A DNA stretch of 35,603 nt from Alphaproteobacteria bacterium UBA998 (GTDB taxonomy: Bacteria > Pseudomonadota > Alphaproteobacteria > Rickettsiales > UBA998): NCBI GenBank assembly GCA_002291925.1, contig DBAY01000034.1, positions 1-35,603 on the forward strand, given 5' to 3'. A program made the translations under genes and the position numbers. Of the stretch, positions 1 through 7,098 are shown piece by piece. The notes under the pieces are model-generated. The model was not told the origin of the DNA. It saw only the letters and a list, made by a program, of their open reading frames with translations, and did not search any database. How positions within the stretch are numbered: position 1 is the stretch's first letter; every line of letters starts with the position of its first letter.

Positions 1-16
1 TATCTAGGACAGCCCC

Positions 17-57
17 AAAAAAAGAGGCCGTAGGTCTACACCTGCGGCCTCTTTTTT
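17..57 (+). terminator. Rho-independent terminator of the upstream gene
   Basis: A-run, then stem GAGGCCG-T-AGG / CCT-G-CGGCCTC (one T-G wobble) around a six-base loop, then a run of six T. It lies 66 bases before pyrH and probably ends the transcript of a gene left of the window; tsf commonly precedes pyrH in this class, but that gene is not visible here. The A-run/T-run symmetry means it could work on both strands. Confidence 0.85.
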
Positions 58-123
58 ACCTTGCTCCCCCGTTGCTTTTCTGCGCCATTGGAGTAAAACG
101 GGACGAACCGCTGGAGAGTCCCC

Positions 124-876
124 ATGCCCACCCCTACGCAGGCTGCGCGCCTCATGAGCAAACCGCAATTCCGCCGTGTCCTCATCAAGATATCCGGCGA
201 AGCCCTCATGGGCGAGAAATCCTACGGGCAGGATGACACCATCATCAACCGCATCTGCGAGGACATCAAGCAGGTGGTGGATATGGGCGTGCAGGTCTGC
301 CTCGTGGTGGGCGGCGGCAATATCTATCGTGGCATGTCCGCCGCCGCGCGCGGCATGGAGCGCTCCTCCGCCGATTACATGGGCATGCTCGCCACCGTGC
401 TGAACGCGCTGGCCGTCCAGAACGCGCTGGAGCGCGTGGGCGTCGATACGCGCGTGCTCTCCGCCATTCACATGATGGAAGTCTGTGAGCCCTACATCCG
501 CCGCCGCGCCATCCGCCATATGGAGCGCGGCCGCGTCATCATCTGCGCGGCGGGCACCGGCAACCCGTTCTTCACCACCGACACCGCCGCCGCCCTGCGC
601 GCCAGCGAACTGGGCTGCGATGCGCTGCTGATGGGCAAGACGGTGGATGGCGTCTATAACGCCGATCCCAAGCATGACAAGGCCGCTAAGCGCTACGATG
701 CCCTCACCTACCATGACGTGCTGGCGCAGGATCTGCGCGTGATGGACGCTTCCGCCATCGCCCTGGCGCGTGACAATAATATCCCCATCCTGGTCTTCTC
801 CATTCACGAGCCCGGCGAGTTCGCCCGAGTGATTCACGGCGAAGGCCATTACACCATCATCAAGGACACGAAATAG
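124..876 (+). CDS. pyrH: UMP kinase
   Basis: Uridylate kinase, a cytosolic amino-acid-kinase-fold enzyme that phosphorylates UMP to UDP with ATP in pyrimidine nucleotide synthesis. Visible motifs: KISGEALMG with Lys22, the glycine-rich VVGGGNIYRG near 62-71, NPFFTTDTAA near 143-152 and KTVDGVYNADPK near 176-187. The length of 250 aa is normal. The ATG at 124 was chosen because GGAG lies seven bases upstream; a second in-frame ATG at 154 has no comparable ribosome site, although homologues often begin near there, so the first ten residues are less certain. It is followed nine bases later by frr, the usual pyrH-frr pair linking nucleotide supply and translation genes. Confidence 0.97.
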   Translation: MPTPTQAARLMSKPQFRRVLIKISGEALMGEKSYGQDDTIINRICEDIKQVVDMGVQVCLVVGGGNIYRGMSAAARGMERSSADYMGMLATVLNALAVQNALERVGVDTRVLSAIHMMEVCEPYIRRRAIRHMERGRVIICAAGTGNPFFTTDTAAALRASELGCDALLMGKTVDGVYNADPKHDKAAKRYDALTYHDVLAQDLRVMDASAIALARDNNIPILVFSIHEPGEFARVIHGEGHYTIIKDTK

Positions 877-885
877 GAGTCTCCC

Positions 886-1437
886 ATGCTCGACTTCGAT
901 GAGCTTTCCCGCCGTATGGACGGCGCACTGAAAACGCTGGCGCAGGAATTCTCCGGTCTTCGCACCGGCCGCGCCTCCGCCGAGCTACTCGACCCTGTGC
1001 AGGTCGAAGCTTACGGGAGCATGATGCCGCTGAACCAGGTAGGCACCGTCACCGTGCCGGAGCCGCGCATGCTGGCGGTGCAGGTGTGGGACAAATCCTT
1101 GGTGAAGGCCGTGGAGAAAGGCATTGCCAGCGCGGGCCTTGGCCTCAACCCGATGGCAGACGGCCAGCTGGTGCGCATTACCCTGCCCGAGCTCACCGAG
1201 GAGCGCCGCAAGGAACTGGTGAAAGTCGCCGCCAAATATGCCGAGCAGACCCGCGTGGCCGTGCGCAATGTGCGCCGCGATGGCATGGACCAGCTGAAAA
1301 AGCTGGAGAAGGACGGCAAGATTTCCGAAGACGAGCACCGGGAAAAATCCGACAAGGTGCAGAAGCTGACCGATGACCACATCGCCAAGATCGATGCGAT
1401 GGTCGCCCAAAAAGAAAAAGACATTCTGAAGGTTTAG
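886..1437 (+). CDS. frr: Ribosome recycling factor
   Basis: RRF, which with EF-G splits the post-termination ribosome so that subunits, mRNA and tRNA are released. The 183 aa match the family length. Seen in the sequence: the N-terminal helix with LRTGRASAELLD (about 25-36), the small beta domain around PLNQVGTVTVPEPR, and the long C-terminal helices containing LPELTEERRKELVKVA and RNVRRDGMDQLKK. Its AGGAG ribosome site overlaps the pyrH stop codon (aaaTAGGAGtctcccATG), so the two are probably co-transcribed and coupled. A G/A-rich palindromic repeat separates it from uppS. Confidence 0.97.
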   Translation: MLDFDELSRRMDGALKTLAQEFSGLRTGRASAELLDPVQVEAYGSMMPLNQVGTVTVPEPRMLAVQVWDKSLVKAVEKGIASAGLGLNPMADGQLVRITLPELTEERRKELVKVAAKYAEQTRVAVRNVRRDGMDQLKKLEKDGKISEDEHREKSDKVQKLTDDHIAKIDAMVAQKEKDILKV

Positions 1438-1472
1438 CGGGTGGTATTGGGCGCAGCCAAAACCACGGCAAA

Positions 1473-1561
1473 CCCCTCCCCTTACCGGGGGGAGGTAGGG
1501 AGAGGGGCGTTGGATGCTCCGGCGTACCCTCACGCGCCCACCTCTCCTCTCACTGGGGAGG
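1473..1561. repeat. G/A-rich palindromic repeat upstream of uppS
   Basis: Two inverted arms: 1473-1509 (cccctcccc...ggggggaggtagggagaggggcg) and 1533-1561 (cgcgcccacctctcctct...ggggagg), with a short spacer. The same family recurs at 3007-3112 before dxr. Short GGGGAGGTxGGGxxxGGG palindromes of this kind are common non-autonomous intergenic repeats in proteobacteria. The right arm ends in GGAGGTGA (1557-1564), a full match to the anti-Shine-Dalgarno, placed correctly for the uppS start at 1570. Confidence 0.8.
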
Positions 1562-1569
1562 TGAAGGCG

Positions 1570-2277
1570 GTGACCGTCCTCCCCCCGCATCACGTCGCCG
1601 TCATCATGGACGGCAACGGACGCTGGGCGCAGGCGCGCAAGCTGCCGCGCTCCGCCGGCCACAAGCAGGGCGCCGAAGCCCTGCGCACCATGCTGCGCGC
1701 CTGCCCGAAGCTGGGAGTGAAGCACCTCACCGTCTACGCGTTCTCCGCCGAGAACTGGCAGCGTCCGCAAAGCGAGATCAATGACCTTTTCGGCCTCATG
1801 CGCTATTACCTGAAGCGCGAGCTGGCCGAACTGAAGGCCAACGGCATCCGCCTGCATGTGATCGGCGACCTCTCGCGCCTTTCCGAAGAGATGCGCCAGC
1901 AGATTCGTGATGCCGAGCGCGAAACCGCGGGCAATGGCGACTTTGATTTCACCGTCTGCTTCAGCTACGGCGCGCGTCAGGAAATGGCGCAGGCCGCCCG
2001 CCGCATGGCGGAGGATGTGGCCGCCGGCCGCCTCGCCCCCGATGCGGTCACGGAGGAAACGCTGGAAGCCTATCTCTACACCGCCCATTTGCCGGAGCCG
2101 GATTTGCTCATTCGCACCGGCGGCGAAAAGCGCCTGAGCAATTTCCTCCTTTGGCAGTCCGCTTATACCGAGCTTTATTTCACCGATGTTCTGTGGCCGG
2201 ATTTCAGCGAAGCCGATTTCGCCGAAGCCTGCCGTGATTTTTCCCAACGCGAGCGCCGCTATGGTCTCACTGTCTGA
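1570..2277 (+). CDS. uppS: Undecaprenyl diphosphate synthase (cis-prenyltransferase)
   Basis: Condenses isopentenyl diphosphate onto farnesyl diphosphate to make the C55 lipid carrier for peptidoglycan and other envelope polymers. The signature IMDGNGRWA carries catalytic Asp14 (numbered from the chosen start), and the C-terminal RTGGEKRLSNFLLWQ, ELYFTDVLWPDF and closing RRYG are diagnostic. The frame is open back to a GTG at 1441, but that stretch is a palindromic repeat and has no homology to the family. GTG 1570 gives 235 aa, a normal length, and sits eight bases after GGAGG (1557-1561), which is the end of the repeat. GTG 1561 is also in frame but would overlap that ribosome site. The gene overlaps cdsA by 17 bases. 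Confidence 0.95.
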   Translation: MTVLPPHHVAVIMDGNGRWAQARKLPRSAGHKQGAEALRTMLRACPKLGVKHLTVYAFSAENWQRPQSEINDLFGLMRYYLKRELAELKANGIRLHVIGDLSRLSEEMRQQIRDAERETAGNGDFDFTVCFSYGARQEMAQAARRMAEDVAAGRLAPDAVTEETLEAYLYTAHLPEPDLLIRTGGEKRLSNFLLWQSAYTELYFTDVLWPDFSEADFAEACRDFSQRERRYGLTV

Positions 2278-2980
2278 TCTGCGCGCCCGTTTTGATGCGG
2301 GCAACGAGCTGCACAAGCGCATTGCCACCGGCACGGTGCTGGCGGTGGCGGCATTAGCGCTTATTCTGATAGGCGGAGCCTTCTTTGTGGGCTTCGTGCT
2401 GCTGTGCTGCATGCTGATGATCCTCGAATGGATGGAGCTGACGAAAAACGAAGGCCCACGCCTTCGCCTTGCCGGGTTTGGCTATGTGCTGCTCCCCTGC
2501 CTGTCGCTCATCATGCTGCGCTCGATTGTATTCCCCGATTTCGCTGAATTGCAGGCGGAAACAAGCCCCCTGCCTGTGCTGCACCTGATCTGCATTATCG
2601 TGGCGACGGATGTGGGCGCGTTTGCGGCAGGCAAGACGCTGGGGCGGCATAGGCTGGCCCCTGCCATCAGCCCCGGCAAAACGTGGGAAGGCTTGGCGGG
2701 AGGGGTGCTGGCGGCAGGGCTAGTAAGCCTCAGCTTCGCCCCGTTCCTGCTGTTTCCCCATTCCAGCATGGGCGCGCTGCTGCTCGGCATGGTGTTGGCC
2801 GTCATCGCGCAGGCGGGCGATTTGTTCGAGTCCTGGCTGAAACGGCGCGCGGGTGTGAAGGACAGCGGCACGCTACTGCCCGGCCATGGCGGCATCCTTG
2901 ATCGCGTCGACGGTATCGCTTTCACCGCGCCTGTTTATCTGTTCACCGCTATTCTCAGCGGCGGTATTCCGTTGACATGA
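2261..2980 (+). CDS. cdsA: Phosphatidate cytidylyltransferase
   Basis: CDP-diacylglycerol synthase, a multi-pass inner-membrane enzyme making CDP-DAG from phosphatidate and CTP for all phospholipids. The C-terminal family signature is clear: SWLKRRAGVKDSGTLLPGHGG followed closely by ILDRVD, and an upstream AISPGKTWEG. About five or six hydrophobic segments are visible. The start was set at ATG 2261 (MVSLSDLRARF), inside the end of uppS, because upstream codons of this frame are antiparallel to conserved UppS sequence and look non-genic. 239 aa is slightly short for the family but complete. The stop overlaps an ATG (ATGA at 2977-2980) that opens the dxr frame. Confidence 0.93.
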   Translation: MVSLSDLRARFDAGNELHKRIATGTVLAVAALALILIGGAFFVGFVLLCCMLMILEWMELTKNEGPRLRLAGFGYVLLPCLSLIMLRSIVFPDFAELQAETSPLPVLHLICIIVATDVGAFAAGKTLGRHRLAPAISPGKTWEGLAGGVLAAGLVSLSFAPFLLFPHSSMGALLLGMVLAVIAQAGDLFESWLKRRAGVKDSGTLLPGHGGILDRVDGIAFTAPVYLFTAILSGGIPLT

Positions 2981-4263
2981 GCAAATCTATAGCAGTTTCA
3001 GATATTCCCTCCACTGTTTACGGGAGAGGGTCAGGGAGGGGGCAGGTTCCTTCCACTCACTCTGAGCCAGCGTCAGCCCCCCTCCCTACCTCCCCCCGTA
3101 AACAGGGGGAGGAGTTGACGAGCTGCCCCCGCCGTCTGTCCATCCTCGGCGCCACAGGCTCCATCGGAAGCACCACGCTCGCACTGGTGCGCGAGAATCC
3201 TGACCGATTCTCTCTCGAAGCCATCACAGCCCAAGAAAATGTCGAAGCGCTGATTGTGCTCGCCCAGGAATTCCGACCCGCGTTCGTTGCTATCGGCAAC
3301 CCGGCGCATGCGGGTCGGCTACGTGAGGCACTCGCGGGCAGCGGCATCGCCACGGGCGCGGGGCCTGCCGCCATTGCGGAAGCCGCTGCCCGGCCAGCCG
3401 ACTGGACCATGGCGGCGATCATCGGCATCGCCGGACTGCGCCCCACTCTCACCGCTATCCGGCGCGGTGGTGTAGTGGCGCTGGCCAACAAGGAATCACT
3501 GGTGGCTGCCGGTGATCTGGTCATGCGCGAGTGCGCGGGGCATGGTGCCACCCTGCTGCCGGTTGATTCGGAGCATAACGCGGTGTTCCAGCTCGTAGAA
3601 CATGCCGCCAGCCCGCCTTCGAAAATCACGCTGACGGCCTCCGGCGGCCCTTTCCGCACCTCCATGCCGGAGCAACTGGCCACCGTCACGCCCGAGCAGG
3701 CCGTGCGCCACCCCAACTGGTCGATGGGCGCGAAAATCTCCGTCGACTCCGCCACGCTGATGAACAAAGGGCTGGAGCTGATCGAGGCGCATCACCTCTT
3801 CCGTCTTGCGCCGGAGCAACTGGACGTGCTGGTGCATCCGCAATCGATCATCCATTGCCTCGTCCATTATGCGGATGGCGCCGTACTGGCCCAGCTCAGC
3901 CACCCGGATATGACCGTGCCCATCGCCCACACGATCGCCTGGCCAGCGCGCATAACCACGCAGGCCCGCCCGCTCGACCTCGCCGCCATCGGCATGCTCA
4001 CCTTCGAGCAACCGGATGAGGCACGTTTCCCCTGCCTGCGCCTTGCCCGCGCAGCGATGAAGGCGGCCGGCGATGCGCCCCTCATTCTCAATACCGCCAA
4101 CGAGGTGGCTGTCGAGCGCTTCCTGCAGGGCCGTATCCGTTTTACCGACATTCCCGGCCTCATTGATGCTGCCTTGAGCTCTGCCACCGGCAACACGCCG
4201 CAAACGCTTGAGGAAATCGAGGAAATCGACGATACTGTGCGTCAAACCCTTTCTCAGGAATAG
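2977..4263 (+). CDS. dxr: 1-deoxy-D-xylulose 5-phosphate reductoisomerase
   Basis: IspC/Dxr, which makes methylerythritol 4-phosphate from DXP with NADPH, the second step of the MEP isoprenoid pathway; it feeds UppS next door. NADPH-binding ILGATGSIGSTTL, ANKESLVAAGD, PVDSEHNAVFQ, TASGGPFR, HPNWSMGAKISVDSATLMNKGLELIEAHHLF and the C-terminal NTANEVAVERFL region are all present. The open frame of 428 aa is about 30-45 residues longer than usual: residues 1-46 are encoded across a palindromic repeat, and homology starts near residue 51. Two starts are possible: ATG 2977, coupled to the cdsA stop as ATGA, or TTG 3115 right after GGGGGAGGAG, giving 382 aa. Spacing for the TTG is too tight to be ideal, so the longer frame is listed. 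Confidence 0.93.
   Translation: MSKSIAVSDIPSTVYGRGSGRGQVPSTHSEPASAPLPTSPRKQGEELTSCPRRLSILGATGSIGSTTLALVRENPDRFSLEAITAQENVEALIVLAQEFRPAFVAIGNPAHAGRLREALAGSGIATGAGPAAIAEAAARPADWTMAAIIGIAGLRPTLTAIRRGGVVALANKESLVAAGDLVMRECAGHGATLLPVDSEHNAVFQLVEHAASPPSKITLTASGGPFRTSMPEQLATVTPEQAVRHPNWSMGAKISVDSATLMNKGLELIEAHHLFRLAPEQLDVLVHPQSIIHCLVHYADGAVLAQLSHPDMTVPIAHTIAWPARITTQARPLDLAAIGMLTFEQPDEARFPCLRLARAAMKAAGDAPLILNTANEVAVERFLQGRIRFTDIPGLIDAALSSATGNTPQTLEEIEEIDDTVRQTLSQE
3007..3112. repeat. G/A-rich palindromic repeat at the 5' end of dxr
   Basis: Inverted arms 3007-3043 (ccctccactgtttacggg...ggagggggc) and 3076-3112; the reverse complement of the right arm matches the left arm over about 37 bases with few differences, sharing CTGTTTACGGG and a following GGG-rich block. 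It belongs to the same family as 1473-1561. It is read without a stop in the dxr frame, and its right edge provides GGGGGAGG just before a TTG. Confidence 0.85.
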
Positions 4264-4265
4264 CC

Positions 4266-5369
4266 ATGGACATGGTCCTGCCGTTTTTGCAGACGGCGCT
4301 CGCTTTCACCTTCATTCTCTCTATCATCGTCTTTATCCATGAATTCGGTCACTATATCGTGGCGCGGCTCTGCGGTGTACGTGTGATGGCCTTCTCCATC
4401 GGCTTTGGACGTGAAGTATGGGGATTCAATGACCGCCACGGCACGCGCTGGAAATTCAGCCTGCTTCCCTTCGGCGGTTATGTGAAAATGTTCGGCGACG
4501 CTAGCGAGGCCAGCACGGCCAAGAAGGATGTACTGGAGCGCATGACGCCGGAAGAGCGCCGGGTCAGCTTCCATTTCCAGCCGCTGCCAAAGAAAGCCGC
4601 CATCGTCACTGCCGGGCCCATCTTCAACTTCATCCTCACCATTGGCATCTTCACCTGGTTCGTCTTCTCCAACGGCCTCGAGACGACCGAGCCCTTGATC
4701 GGCGACATCATGCCCGATACGCCAGCCGCCGCGGCCGGGTTACTGAAAGGCGACCGCGTCATCTCGCTCAACGGCAAGAAAATATCGCGCTTCAACGATA
4801 TCCCGACCATGATTGCCACCAATGTCGGCGAGCCGATTGCGCTTGTCATCGAACGCGACGGCGACCGCCAGCAAGTGACACTCACGCCGAAACTCATCGA
4901 TGAATCGGATGGCTTGGGCAACACGATCAAACGCCCGCTCATCGGCATCAAGAGCATGCGCCTGCAGTTCGACGATGTGGGCCTGCCCCGCGCCGTGTGG
5001 GAAGCTACGAAGAAAACTTGGGACCTCACGCTCATGACCTTCGATTATATTGGCCAGCTCGTCGCTGGGGATCGCACGCCGGATGAGCTGAAAGGCCCCA
5101 TCGGCATTGCTAAAATGTCCGGGCAGGCGGCGGAGAAGGGCATTTTCACGGTGCTGTGGTTCATGGCGCTGCTCTCGGCGAATCTGGGGCTCATCAACCT
5201 GTTTCCCATCCCGCCGCTCGACGGCGGCCATTTGTTGTATTATACGCTCGAAGGTATGCGCGGCCGCCCCATGGCCGAGCGCTATCAGGAATTGGGCTAT
5301 CGCGCCGGGTTCGCCCTGATCCTGATGCTCATGGCATTCACGATTTACAACGACATCCGGCAGTTTTAA
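4266..5369 (+). CDS. rseP: RIP metalloprotease RseP (site-2 protease)
   Basis: Membrane-embedded zinc protease that performs the second cut in regulated intramembrane proteolysis, classically of anti-sigma factors for envelope stress. Seen: HEFGH zinc site at residues 25-29 in the first membrane helix, a PDZ domain around 125-200 (GDIMPDTPAAAAGLLKGDRVISLNG), and the second zinc-ligand motif NLFPIPPLDGG with Asp319. 367 aa is a normal length for the single-PDZ type. CAGGA precedes the ATG, two bases after dxr. In many proteobacteria bamA follows rseP; here a cyclophilin and queA follow instead. Confidence 0.96.
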   Translation: MDMVLPFLQTALAFTFILSIIVFIHEFGHYIVARLCGVRVMAFSIGFGREVWGFNDRHGTRWKFSLLPFGGYVKMFGDASEASTAKKDVLERMTPEERRVSFHFQPLPKKAAIVTAGPIFNFILTIGIFTWFVFSNGLETTEPLIGDIMPDTPAAAAGLLKGDRVISLNGKKISRFNDIPTMIATNVGEPIALVIERDGDRQQVTLTPKLIDESDGLGNTIKRPLIGIKSMRLQFDDVGLPRAVWEATKKTWDLTLMTFDYIGQLVAGDRTPDELKGPIGIAKMSGQAAEKGIFTVLWFMALLSANLGLINLFPIPPLDGGHLLYYTLEGMRGRPMAERYQELGYRAGFALILMLMAFTIYNDIRQF

Positions 5370-5381
5370 AAGGGGTTTTAC

Positions 5382-5951
5382 ATGTTTCGTACATTCGTCA
5401 TGGCAGCCGTGGCCTGCCTATTTTCACTTTCGGCAGGAGCGCAGGAATTGGACAACACGCTTTACATGCAACTGAAAGACGGCACCGTCGTCATCGAAAT
5501 GCTGCCTGAAAAGGCGCCCAAGCACGTGGCGCGCATCAAGGAGCTGGTGAAGCAAGGCTTCTATGACGGCACACCGTTTCACCGCGTGATCGACGGCTTC
5601 ATGGCGCAGGGCGGTGACCCCACCGGCACCGGCACGGGCGGCTCCGGCCAGAACATCCCGGCTGAGTTCAATGACCTGCCGCACGTTCGCGGGGCCGTCT
5701 CCATGGCCCGTGCCGCCAGTCCCAACAGCGCGGACAGCCAGTTCTTCATCGTGCTGAAAGACTCCAACTTCCTTGATAACCAGTACACCGTCTGGGGCCG
5801 TGTCATCCGAGGCATGCAGTTCGTGGACAACATCAAGAAGGGTGACAAGGCCCAGAATGGGACGGTCAGCGAGCCTGACAAGATCATCTACATGAAGCTC
5901 GGCTCCGATGCCGCGCCCGTCGGCAAGCCGGAAGAGAAGAAGTCCAAGTAA
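5382..5951 (+). CDS. Periplasmic cyclophilin-type peptidyl-prolyl isomerase
   Basis: Isomerises X-Pro peptide bonds in exported proteins. An N-terminal signal peptide ends near SAGA-QE (residue 20/21). The cyclophilin core follows, with FHRVIDGFMAQGGDPTGTGTGG, NSADSQFFIVLKD and a VWGRVIRGMQFVDNI block; the active-site Phe-His-Arg and Gln-Phe-Phe are retained. A Lys-rich tail (KPEEKKSK) closes the 189 aa. AGGGG lies upstream of ATG 5382, twelve bases after rseP. The order cyclophilin-queA-tgt is common in alphaproteobacteria. Which member (ppiA or ppiB) is not decidable here. Confidence 0.94.
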   Translation: MFRTFVMAAVACLFSLSAGAQELDNTLYMQLKDGTVVIEMLPEKAPKHVARIKELVKQGFYDGTPFHRVIDGFMAQGGDPTGTGTGGSGQNIPAEFNDLPHVRGAVSMARAASPNSADSQFFIVLKDSNFLDNQYTVWGRVIRGMQFVDNIKKGDKAQNGTVSEPDKIIYMKLGSDAAPVGKPEEKKSK

Positions 5952-5960
5952 TTTTTCTCA

Positions 5961-6032
5961 TCATTGCGAGTGCAGCGAAGCAATCCAGTCCGTGTGCTGG
6001 ATTGCTTCGTCGTTTTACTCCTCGCAATGACG
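5961..6032. repeat. Palindromic CATTGCGAG repeat, copy 1
   Basis: Inverted repeat with arms CATTGCGAG...GAAGCAATCCAG (5962-5988) and CTGGATTGCTTC...CTCGCAATGACG (5997-6032), filling the gap between the cyclophilin and queA. A second copy lies at 11381-11448. This GTCATTGCGAG/GCAATCCAG family is widespread in bacterial intergenic DNA. No T-run follows the hairpin, so it is not an obvious terminator. Confidence 0.85.
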
Positions 6033-6048
6033 TGATTTGAGACAGCCC

Positions 6049-7098
6049 ATGCGCGTTGAGCTTTTCGACTTCACCCTCCCGCAGGAACGCATCGCCACCG
6101 AGCCCGCTTCACCGCGCGACGCGGCGCGGCTTCTGCATGTGCATGCAACGGGCCTCGGCGATCTTGGCGTGCGGGACTTGCCCTCCTTGCTGCGCCCCGG
6201 CGATGTGATGGTCTTCAACGATACGAAAGTTATTCCCGCCCGGCTTTACGGTATGCGCGGCGAGGTGCGCGTGGAAATTCTACTCCACAAGGAACTGGAT
6301 GCCACGCGCTGGCAGGTCTTCGCCAAACCGGCCAAGCGCCTGCGCGTAGGAGACGGGGTCATCTTCGCGCCCGGTTTCTCCGCCTCGGTGGAGGCCAAGT
6401 CGGACGATGGGCAGGTCACCCTGCGCTTCCACGCCGCCGACCACGATGGATTCTACCGCCTCCTCTTTGATTACGGCGACATCCCCTTGCCGCCCTACAT
6501 CGCCCGCGAAGGCCAGAGCCGCGCGGAGGACCGCGAGAACTACCAGACCGTCTATGCCAAACATGAAGGCTCCGTCGCCGCGCCCACCGCGGGGCTGCAT
6601 TTTACGGACGCTTTACTGGAAGCCATCCGCGCGCGCGGTGTGGCGCTGGAATATGTGACCCTGCATGTCGGCGGCGGCACGTTCCTGCCCGTGAAGGCGG
6701 AAGACACCACCGAACACATCATGCACAGCGAGTGGGGCCGCCTCACCGCCGAGACGGCAGAGCGCATTAACGCGGCCCGTGCAGCAGGCGGCCGAGTGAT
6801 TGCGGTGGGCACCACCAGCATGCGCCTTCTGGAAACCGTGGTGGATGAGTCCGGATGTTTGCAGTCCTATCTGGGCGACACGGCCATCTTCATTACCCCC
6901 GGCTATCGTTTCAAGATTGTCGATTGCCTGATGACTAATTTCCACCTGCCGAAATCGACGCTCTTCATGCTGGTCTCCGCCTTCAGCGGGCTCCAGCGCA
7001 TGAAAGCTGCCTACACTCACGCCATCGCCAATGAATACCGCTTCTATTCGTATGGGGATTCTTCTTTCCTGGAACGATGCGCTGAGGATATTGCATGA
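6049..7098 (+). CDS. queA: S-adenosylmethionine:tRNA ribosyltransferase-isomerase
   Basis: Transfers and isomerises the ribosyl group of SAM onto preQ1-modified tRNA to give epoxyqueuosine. MRVELFDFTLPQERIATEPASPRD is the canonical N-terminus, followed by FNDTKVIPARLYG, YQTVYAKHEGSVAAPTAGLHF, VTLHVGGGTFLPV, AVGTTSMRLLE, TNFHLPKSTLFMLVSAF and the YRFYSYGDSSFL ending. The ATG at 6049 was chosen over a TTG at 6037 because the family starts there; its ribosome site is weak. The 349 aa length is normal. The stop overlaps the tgt start (ATGA), so QueA and Tgt are co-translated. Confidence 0.97.
   Translation: MRVELFDFTLPQERIATEPASPRDAARLLHVHATGLGDLGVRDLPSLLRPGDVMVFNDTKVIPARLYGMRGEVRVEILLHKELDATRWQVFAKPAKRLRVGDGVIFAPGFSASVEAKSDDGQVTLRFHAADHDGFYRLLFDYGDIPLPPYIAREGQSRAEDRENYQTVYAKHEGSVAAPTAGLHFTDALLEAIRARGVALEYVTLHVGGGTFLPVKAEDTTEHIMHSEWGRLTAETAERINAARAAGGRVIAVGTTSMRLLETVVDESGCLQSYLGDTAIFITPGYRFKIVDCLMTNFHLPKSTLFMLVSAFSGLQRMKAAYTHAIANEYRFYSYGDSSFLERCAEDIA

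Noticed and set aside
1473..1561. CRISPR or transposon interpretation of the G/A-rich palindromes
   Set aside because: Only two copies, no regular spacing, no spacers and no cas or transposase gene in the window.
985..2412. Long minus-strand open frame (475 codons) across frr and uppS
   Set aside because: It is the antisense of recognised genes, rich in His, Ala, Gly and Arg with no family motif; typical of GC-rich antisense frames.
5961..6032. Rho-independent terminator after the cyclophilin gene
   Set aside because: The hairpin is strong but has no T-run, and its sequence recurs elsewhere as a dispersed repeat.
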